A stretch of 23,317 nt of DNA from Pleurobrachia bachei (Eukaryota > Ctenophora > Tentaculata > Cydippida > Pleurobrachiidae): NCBI GenBank assembly GCA_000695325.1, contig AVPN01000120.1:2936-26252 (forward strand), given 5' to 3'. Made by a program: the position numbers and the translations under genes. The notes under the pieces are model-generated. The model did no database searches and was not told the origin of the DNA. It was given only the letters and a program-made list of their open reading frames with translations. Shown one piece after another: positions 17,955 to 23,317 of this stretch. Within the stretch, counting starts at the first letter, position 1; each line of letters begins with the position of its first letter.

Positions 17955-19487
17955 ATGGCAAATCGCTCGGAGGAAGATGTTTCGGATTTACTGAAGGAAA
18001 ACAGACGGCTTTTTGACCAACTCAATCAACTCAAAAGTCTCGAACGGCAACATCTCAATGAAGTATGCACTTCAACCGTTTACACATTACCCGTTTTGTG
18101 AGCTGTTTTATGTCGGACTGCGGACATACAAGTTTTTTAGTTTTTATACCACTGTTATAAATTTTAATCCACCTCATTTTGTCTTCCTTCAGAGGAGACG
18201 AGTTGAAGATCTTCTGGATGATGAACACAGAGATCTGAAGGATGCTCCCTACCATGAAGTGGTCGTGCGTCTTCTTGATGGCTACCATACAAAACTGTCC
18301 GATTATGAAAAAGCGGTATCTAAAGCTACTGAAAAGGAGGGTTAGTTTATAATTCACATTCTTCAATTATTGGGATTAGGATTTTTCGTTCCTTTAACCC
18401 GATTCGTTCGTGGTTAATATATTTTTTGTTGACAGGGGAAGTGATAACGGTGAAAGCGAAGCTGAACAGTGTCTTGCAACATTCTAGAATCGAGAAAGAC
18501 AAGCTTGAAGAAGAGCTTCAAAAGTTAAAAAGCTGGGTGAAAATCGAGAAAGATCGACAAAAGTATGTTAGAATTGACATTTTTTTCTTTCTTAATACTT
18601 CATAGAACTACATAGTTCATCAATGCTCACTTTTGCCGTGTTCGACCCTCCTTCCCCACGCCCCGATTTTTTATAAAATAAAATAAAAAGAGTTTGAACA
18701 AAACAAGCTCACTTATTATAGTCCACGGAAAATGGATTAGGCGGTCCGTTATGCGTGTTACCGGTATTTTCAGAAGCTTCTTCATAGAATTAGTTCGTCA
18801 ATGCTCACCTAGTTTCTCCCACTATTTGCAGTTCATCTACAAGTGAACAGATCTCATTACTGATACAGGAGCGAGATGGATCTCGAGCGAATGAGCTTGC
18901 ACTTGCGGAGAGGGTTGGAGAGTTGATGGACGAAATATCAAAACTCAACGATGATATCTCTAGAGAAAAACAGCAAAAACTAGGTAACTCCTTGTGAATA
19001 CGCTCTCAGTAATTTCTACCTCTGAAATTTGATAGATTTATTAAAATTACTCTATCTAAACCTTGTTTCAGATCTGAGTTTGAATAACGACACTTTGGGA
19101 GAAGAAATCCAGCAGCTACGGCGGGAGTTTGCACGAGCGAGCGAGGAAGATGGGAGGGTCATAGATAAGCTGCACGGTGAACTGGTGAACAGGAATAAAC
19201 GGTGTAAAGAACTGGAGGAGGAGGTAAGTTGTTTCCAAAACCAAGATCTACCGATCACAGAGCACACAGTGTGCGAATCGAAAACATGATATTTCCATTT
19301 TCCAGTGTTGCAAGTTTAAAAAAGCTACTCCATATTTCTTAGTTTAATCCTGAGCTGATCTTATTTTAACAATATTTCCCAGGTGTTGTGTCTACAGCAG
19401 CGATGTCAGGCCCAAAGGCAGGAACTACAGACAGCCGGGGATAATACTGGGTCACAACAAGTCGAGTTGTTCCAGCTCAAAGCAAAG
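17955..19487 (+). CDS. Coiled-coil protein (six exons, 264 codons seen; 3' end not defined)
   Basis: Exons: 17955-18062, 18193-18340, 18436-18562, 18832-18983, 19072-19223 and 19383-19487. Each has a GT donor (GTATGC, GTTAGT, GTATGT, GTAACT, GTAAGT, GTATGC) and a pyrimidine-CAG acceptor, and phases agree (0,1,2,1,0,0). The protein starts MANRSEEDVSDLLKENRRL and is charged and heptad-rich almost throughout, for example KDKLEEELQKLKSWVKIEK and RCKELEEEVLCLQQRC. There is no signal peptide or membrane segment. A structural or trafficking role as a long coiled-coil dimer in the cytoplasm or at centrosome or cilium is plausible but not shown. Exon 6 ends QVELFQLKAK at a good donor in phase 0. The next acceptor in phase that I found is at 19989, which leads into the GPCR frame; otherwise further exons lie beyond the window. 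Confidence 0.8.
18598..18812. repeat. Direct repeat and dispersed-repeat fragment within coiled-coil intron 3
   Basis: About 30 bp (CTTCATAGAA..TAGTTC(A/G)TCAATGCTCAC) occurs at about 18598-18632 and again at about 18779-18808. Between them, 18643-18700 (CCCTCCTTCCCCACGCCCCG, then GAGTTTGAACAAA) matches LIM intron 1 at 13075-13115 in inverted orientation. Confidence 0.6.
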
Positions 19488-20003
19488 GTATGCAAATCAA
19501 CTTGCGGGTTTGGTTTGGTTAGGTTTTGGGTATGATATAATCCCCTCTTTCTTATATCCTCCTGCGCTGTCTCTCTCACTCATGTTATTGCGCCCGCTGC
19601 GTTTACTTTGGGATGGGGGCGAGTGAGGGATTTCACTCCGTCTCTCCTAACCCCTTCCCAAAAGAGATGGTGCACCGTACCCAAGGTTTGGTTTGGGTTT
19701 GATCAATTTAATGGATCCCGGTCATGACCCAAAATCTCAGATAACAGTGAGACACCCGGTATATTATAAAATGCATTGTATATTGTAGCGGTGAGCGGAT
19801 TGGATTTAAAACTTGTTTTTCTACAACTTTCAGCCACTTTTATGTTCTCTACCCCTTGACTTTTCTTCCCCTTACGTTACTAACACCTCTGAGCTACAAG
19901 CCTGGTGAGCGCTTGACAAACCTCTTATGACACTTTCTCAAATCAATGAGTGTTTAGTTCTACCTCAAACTTCGCTATGTTTTTGTAGGAGCTTAAACAT
20001 GAG
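19488..20003. other. Intron or intergenic stretch between coiled-coil and GPCR frames
   Basis: No domain-bearing exon was found. CTATGTTTTTGTAG|GAGC at 19975-19992 is an acceptor-like site 15 nt before the GPCR ATG. If no splice joins it to the coiled-coil gene, this stretch must contain the coiled-coil 3' end and the GPCR promoter or trans-splice acceptor. Confidence 0.5.
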
Positions 20004-23000
20004 ATGATTCTCTTTGTTTTTGTGTGTTATGTCGTTTACGTCAGTAGAGGACTTGGTATCGATGGTGGGTGTCCGATAGCAGTTGACAATGGGTTTTTGG
20101 TTAGGTCATGCCAAGACCGAAAAGTTTCATCCTGGGATGGCTTTCTTATGAAATGTCTTAACTCTTCCACTATGTACTACAAACTATTTACATTTGAGGT
20201 TTCTACGAGATCAATAAAACCCTATGTAACGAATTTGTGCCCTAATGATTCTATCCAGTATCAAGCTTGCGGAAGTGGGAGTTTCATGCCCTTGCACGAT
20301 CCCGCTAAAAACCTCTTCCAAACGTCTCCCGTGTGTGGGAAGTTGTGTTACGAACACGACAAGACTATGTTCGGTTTTCACACGTCATCCCAAACATGTC
20401 CCGGGGCTCATGATTATAGTCCTGACCGAGTTAGGAAAACCTTCTCCACCGTTGAGGACGATATTTTTACCATCTTGATTAAAGAAGGAGGATTATGTGA
20501 CGGTCGTTGTGATAAAGTGGAGCTGGAGGGAAACATAGCGGCACCTATGTTGACATGTTTCGATGAGAGTGCATGCAATGGATATAACTATGGGGCTGTG
20601 TCTAAGAAAGAAGATGGTAGTTATGTATTTTCCCCCTTCAATGATTTACTTGAAAAGATAAGAACAGAGAGTAACATCACCACTGATTTTCCGCTTAATA
20701 ACGGATCACGTTGCTTCATTCCCTTACCTCGTTCAACTACACACCTGTACAATTATGGGTTTTATGATGGTGTATCTTATTGTTATGAGGGTTTAGACCA
20801 GACAAACTGTTCGGATCCAGCTAAGATTGCCGGTTCGTGCTTAATTGGCGGATATCTCTCTACAGTTTCCATTTATGTTCTTTGCGAGGAGAATTCAATG
20901 TTATGTGATGATAATATGCACAAAAATTGCCCAACGATCAACCGGTATTGCACCATTCATAAGCATCAGTTATGCAATGGACAAGATGACTGTGCTATGG
21001 GTGCGGATGAGCGGAAGGCGACATGTCTTAAGCTCACCCAACGATCGTGTGTTCGTAGGTTTAGCCAAAGTCAGGGTCTTCTGAGGATTCCAGTGGACTG
21101 GATTCAGGATGGAGAGGCAGACTGCCTTGACGGGGAGGATGAAAAGGCTAACTGGCAAACGTGCGGTAAAGGCATCAGGAGGACAATTAAATACTCGACT
21201 AAGAAATGTAATAATGTCTTCCTCTGCAAACATAACAAGGGACAATTTTTAGAGGCCACCCTTTTATGCGCCTTTCCCTCAAACGAAGAAGTGTGCCACA
21301 TGGCTAAAAGCAGGCCACAAATATCCAAAAAGATGCTAAGCAGCAGCCTATCAATAGGAATACAACTTAAGAGTTCAGTTTGTACAAAAGGCCTTCAATC
21401 TATCCTTTTTCTAACAGACCAAATTTGTCGATCTAAAACATTCCATCATCCCTTCCATCTGTTCGTTGGTAAAAACTTTACAACCAAATTAGTTTTGCCG
21501 ACTACGGAACGTGATTGTAGATACTTGTACGGTGAAGCATATGTGTTTTACAGCTGTTTAGGACTTTGTTACAACACACCGTGTCCCTTGAAAAGACCGG
21601 TCCTTCATAGCACTTGTAGCAACCTCAGAAATACCTTTTATTCTCTCAATTTCGAGCTTGGTTCAATTACCATTGTACAAAAGTCTCGCGAACGGTTCCA
21701 CAACAACTTTTTTGTTTGTAAGAACACGAACTGCGTCCTGTTTGAGAAGGTGTGTGATCTTGTCGATGACTGTGGAGACGGGTCCGATGAGGAGGAATGT
21801 ACGAACAACTTCCAGTGTTCTGATAAGTCTGGGTTCTTAGCTTTGAGTCAGAAATGTGATAGAAAGATTGACTGCAAGGACTTCTCTGATGAATGTAATG
21901 ATAGTTGTAGGAGGAAAGCCGTTAGTACCGATGCAATTTTGGGAGTTGCCCTTTTCATGGGAACTACAGGATTCGTTTTTGGAGTTGGGGGACTTATTCG
22001 GAACGTCAAACAGAAGTCGGAAAAGAGTGGCGAATTAATCAATCAAGCCATGGTCCTGATGATTTCGTTAGGAGATCTACTGACATCTGTTTATCTCCTT
22101 TCCCTAACTACAATCCACTGGATCCACGGTTCCGGGTTCTGTGAGCATCAAATTGAATGGATTAGTGGAGCCCCTTGTACAATTATTGGGATTTTGAATA
22201 GCGTTGGGTCATCTATTTCTTCCCTGGCTATGGCTTTGGTGAGCTGCTTCCGACTCCATGGTACAGTAAAGGCCCTTCAATACCGCCGATCAAAGAAGGT
22301 TACTCTGAAGCTGAATATAAAATTAGGCATAGTTCTTGCAGTAGTCATGTTGATATCTCTAGCAGTATCTACTTTTCCATTGGTCGAATCTTTCAATGAA
22401 TGGTTTGTCAATGGACTAGTTTTTGAAAGAGACTTCACACTATTTCTTGGAGTGATGGATAAAAGTCAACTGCTGAAGATTGTTCGGGGTTACCATGGAA
22501 GCCATGAAACCAGACGAAGTCAGTCCGGCAACAATGTGTCTTGGAACACATATCAAGAAATGATTTCAGAGATGTTTTCCCATGACTATGATCCGGTTAG
22601 AGGCAAAAGGCTGTCTTTCTACGGTAACGACCCAGTGTGTATGTTCAAGGCATTTGTCCTTCCGGATGATCCACAAATTATTTTCGTATGGGTATATCTC
22701 AGCTTCCATTTTCTCTGCTTTTTATGTGTTGCGATATGCCATGGGTTGATTGCAGTTCTCGTTAAAAGGTCGCATATCCAAAGTACCAGGACCTCCGACA
22801 ACTCGCTCAATTGCAATGTCTCTTTGATCTGCCTAACTGACTTTTGCTGTTGGATGCCCTTCCTTTTCTGCTGTGCCCTACACACGGCTGAAGTTGTGGA
22901 TATGTCACCGTGGTACCAGATCTTCTCCCTTAACATTCTCCCCCTTAATTCTACATTGAATCCCGTGTTGTACAGTGGTGTAGTAACAACGGTTTGGAAC

Positions 23001-23317
23001 CACTTTAGAAGTGCCCAAAATCCTGACGTCGCTCGTAATGCTAATATCGCTCCTGAAGATACTCCTGAAGATACTCCTGAAGATGCTCCTGAAGATGCTC
23101 CTGAAGATGCTCCTGAAGATGCTCCTGAAGATGCTCCTGAAGATGCTCCTGAAGATGCTCCTGAAGATGCTCCTGAAGATGCTCCTGAAGATGCTCCTGA
23201 AGATGCTCCTGAAGATGCTCCTGAAGATGCTCCTGAAGATGCTCCTGAAGATGCTCCTGAAGATGCTCCTGAAGATGTTTCTAAAGATACTCCCGATGTT
23301 ACTCCCGATGTTACTCC
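20004..23317 (+). CDS. LDLa-repeat GPCR of LGR/relaxin-receptor type, 3' end outside window
   Basis: One uninterrupted frame of at least 1,104 codons, with no intron, runs off the window. Residues 1-18 form a signal peptide (MILFVFVCYVVYVSRGLG). Residues 20-300 are a cysteine-rich ectodomain I do not recognise. LDLa modules follow: C309-C341 (CNGQDDC), a degenerate one at C349-C387, then canonical C572-C599 (CDLVDDCGDGSDEEEC) and C605-C631 (KCDRKIDCKDFSDEC). The seven helices lie at about 644-666, 683-705, 726-750, 774-795, 892-918, 940-962 and 970-992. TM2 ISLGDLLTSVYLL, TM6 LTDFCCWMPFLF and TM7 ILPLNSTLNPVLY resemble LGR/RXFP receptors; NPVLY is at 986-990 and C725 is the TM3 disulfide cysteine. 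The usual E/D-R-Y is C-F-R-L. Extracellular loop 2 is unusually long, about 95 residues. No leucine-rich repeats were noticed. It is likely a G-protein-coupled receptor for a protein or peptide ligand; the ligand is unknown. Confidence 0.9.
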   Translation, partial: MILFVFVCYVVYVSRGLGIDGGCPIAVDNGFLVRSCQDRKVSSWDGFLMKCLNSSTMYYKLFTFEVSTRSIKPYVTNLCPNDSIQYQACGSGSFMPLHDPAKNLFQTSPVCGKLCYEHDKTMFGFHTSSQTCPGAHDYSPDRVRKTFSTVEDDIFTILIKEGGLCDGRCDKVELEGNIAAPMLTCFDESACNGYNYGAVSKKEDGSYVFSPFNDLLEKIRTESNITTDFPLNNGSRCFIPLPRSTTHLYNYGFYDGVSYCYEGLDQTNCSDPAKIAGSCLIGGYLSTVSIYVLCEENSMLCDDNMHKNCPTINRYCTIHKHQLCNGQDDCAMGADERKATCLKLTQRSCVRRFSQSQGLLRIPVDWIQDGEADCLDGEDEKANWQTCGKGIRRTIKYSTKKCNNVFLCKHNKGQFLEATLLCAFPSNEEVCHMAKSRPQISKKMLSSSLSIGIQLKSSVCTKGLQSILFLTDQICRSKTFHHPFHLFVGKNFTTKLVLPTTERDCRYLYGEAYVFYSCLGLCYNTPCPLKRPVLHSTCSNLRNTFYSLNFELGSITIVQKSRERFHNNFFVCKNTNCVLFEKVCDLVDDCGDGSDEEECTNNFQCSDKSGFLALSQKCDRKIDCKDFSDECNDSCRRKAVSTDAILGVALFMGTTGFVFGVGGLIRNVKQKSEKSGELINQAMVLMISLGDLLTSVYLLSLTTIHWIHGSGFCEHQIEWISGAPCTIIGILNSVGSSISSLAMALVSCFRLHGTVKALQYRRSKKVTLKLNIKLGIVLAVVMLISLAVSTFPLVESFNEWFVNGLVFERDFTLFLGVMDKSQLLKIVRGYHGSHETRRSQSGNNVSWNTYQEMISEMFSHDYDPVRGKRLSFYGNDPVCMFKAFVLPDDPQIIFVWVYLSFHFLCFLCVAICHGLIAVLVKRSHIQSTRTSDNSLNCNVSLICLTDFCCWMPFLFCCALHTAEVVDMSPWYQIFSLNILPLNSTLNPVLYSGVVTTVWNHFRSAQNPDVARNANIAPEDTPEDTPEDAPEDAPEDAPEDAPEDAPEDAPEDAPEDAPEDAPEDAPEDAPEDAPEDAPEDAPEDAPEDAPEDVSKDTPDVTPDVT
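23049..23276 (+). repeat. Coding 12-bp minisatellite (19 units, A/T-P-E-D)
   Basis: GCTCCTGAAGAT is repeated 19 times in frame; two early units have ACT for GCT. It encodes residues 1016-1091 of the receptor's cytoplasmic tail as an acidic, proline-rich repeat. A second 9-bp repeat, ACTCCCGATGTT-like, begins after 23289 and runs off the window. Confidence 0.95.

Noticed and set aside
1-23317. CRISPR array, bacterial operon or prophage-like content
   Set aside because: Spliced animal-type genes are present throughout. The regular repeats are microsatellites, minisatellites or MITEs without unique spacers.

Overview
The window is nuclear DNA of an animal. Six genes use GT-AG introns and encode animal-type domains: sushi/CCP, C-type lectin, PAN/apple, LIM, LDL-receptor class A (LDLa) and a seven-transmembrane receptor of the LGR/relaxin-receptor type. 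Short introns, dense miniature transposons and TTAGGG-like repeats suggest an invertebrate, perhaps an early-branching lineage such as a sponge or placozoan. The sequence does not settle the species. All exon structures were worked out by hand.

Positions 1-6700 hold no host gene that I can support. This part is a patchwork of repeats: two short hAT-like MITEs with 8-bp target duplications, a 95-bp near-perfect palindrome, GACA arrays inside a tandem duplication, two copies of a roughly 1-kb dispersed repeat (each carrying a pogo/Tigger-like MITE), a 5'-truncated LINE between those copies, a TGCAGGGGC-ended MITE family and a GA microsatellite.

Positions 7000-9700 hold two genes for surface or secreted proteins on the plus strand. 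The first has a signal peptide, a sushi-like domain and the start of a C-type lectin domain over three exons; its 3' part was not found and a LINE tail lies just after exon 3. The second is an intronless type I membrane protein with PAN and sushi domains.

Positions 10019-14174 (minus strand) hold a roughly 1.97-kb tandem duplication of a small two-LIM-domain gene. One copy is complete (four exons, 123 aa) and the other is cut short at its 3' end. Positions 14578-17716 (minus) hold an acidic secreted-protein gene (two exons, 364 aa) and an adjacent 1.19-kb partial duplicate. Both duplications end in TTAGGG-like sequence. In both, long noncoding blocks are almost identical while a coding block differs by roughly 8-10%, which is a mosaic pattern pointing to gene conversion.

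Positions 17955-23317 (plus) hold a six-exon coiled-coil gene, then an uninterrupted reading frame of at least 1,104 codons for an LDLa-containing GPCR that runs off the window. The frame carries 19 in-frame A/T-P-E-D repeats in its tail. A splice acceptor just before the GPCR start is in phase with the last coiled-coil exon, so either read-through fusion or a separate leader-spliced mRNA is possible.
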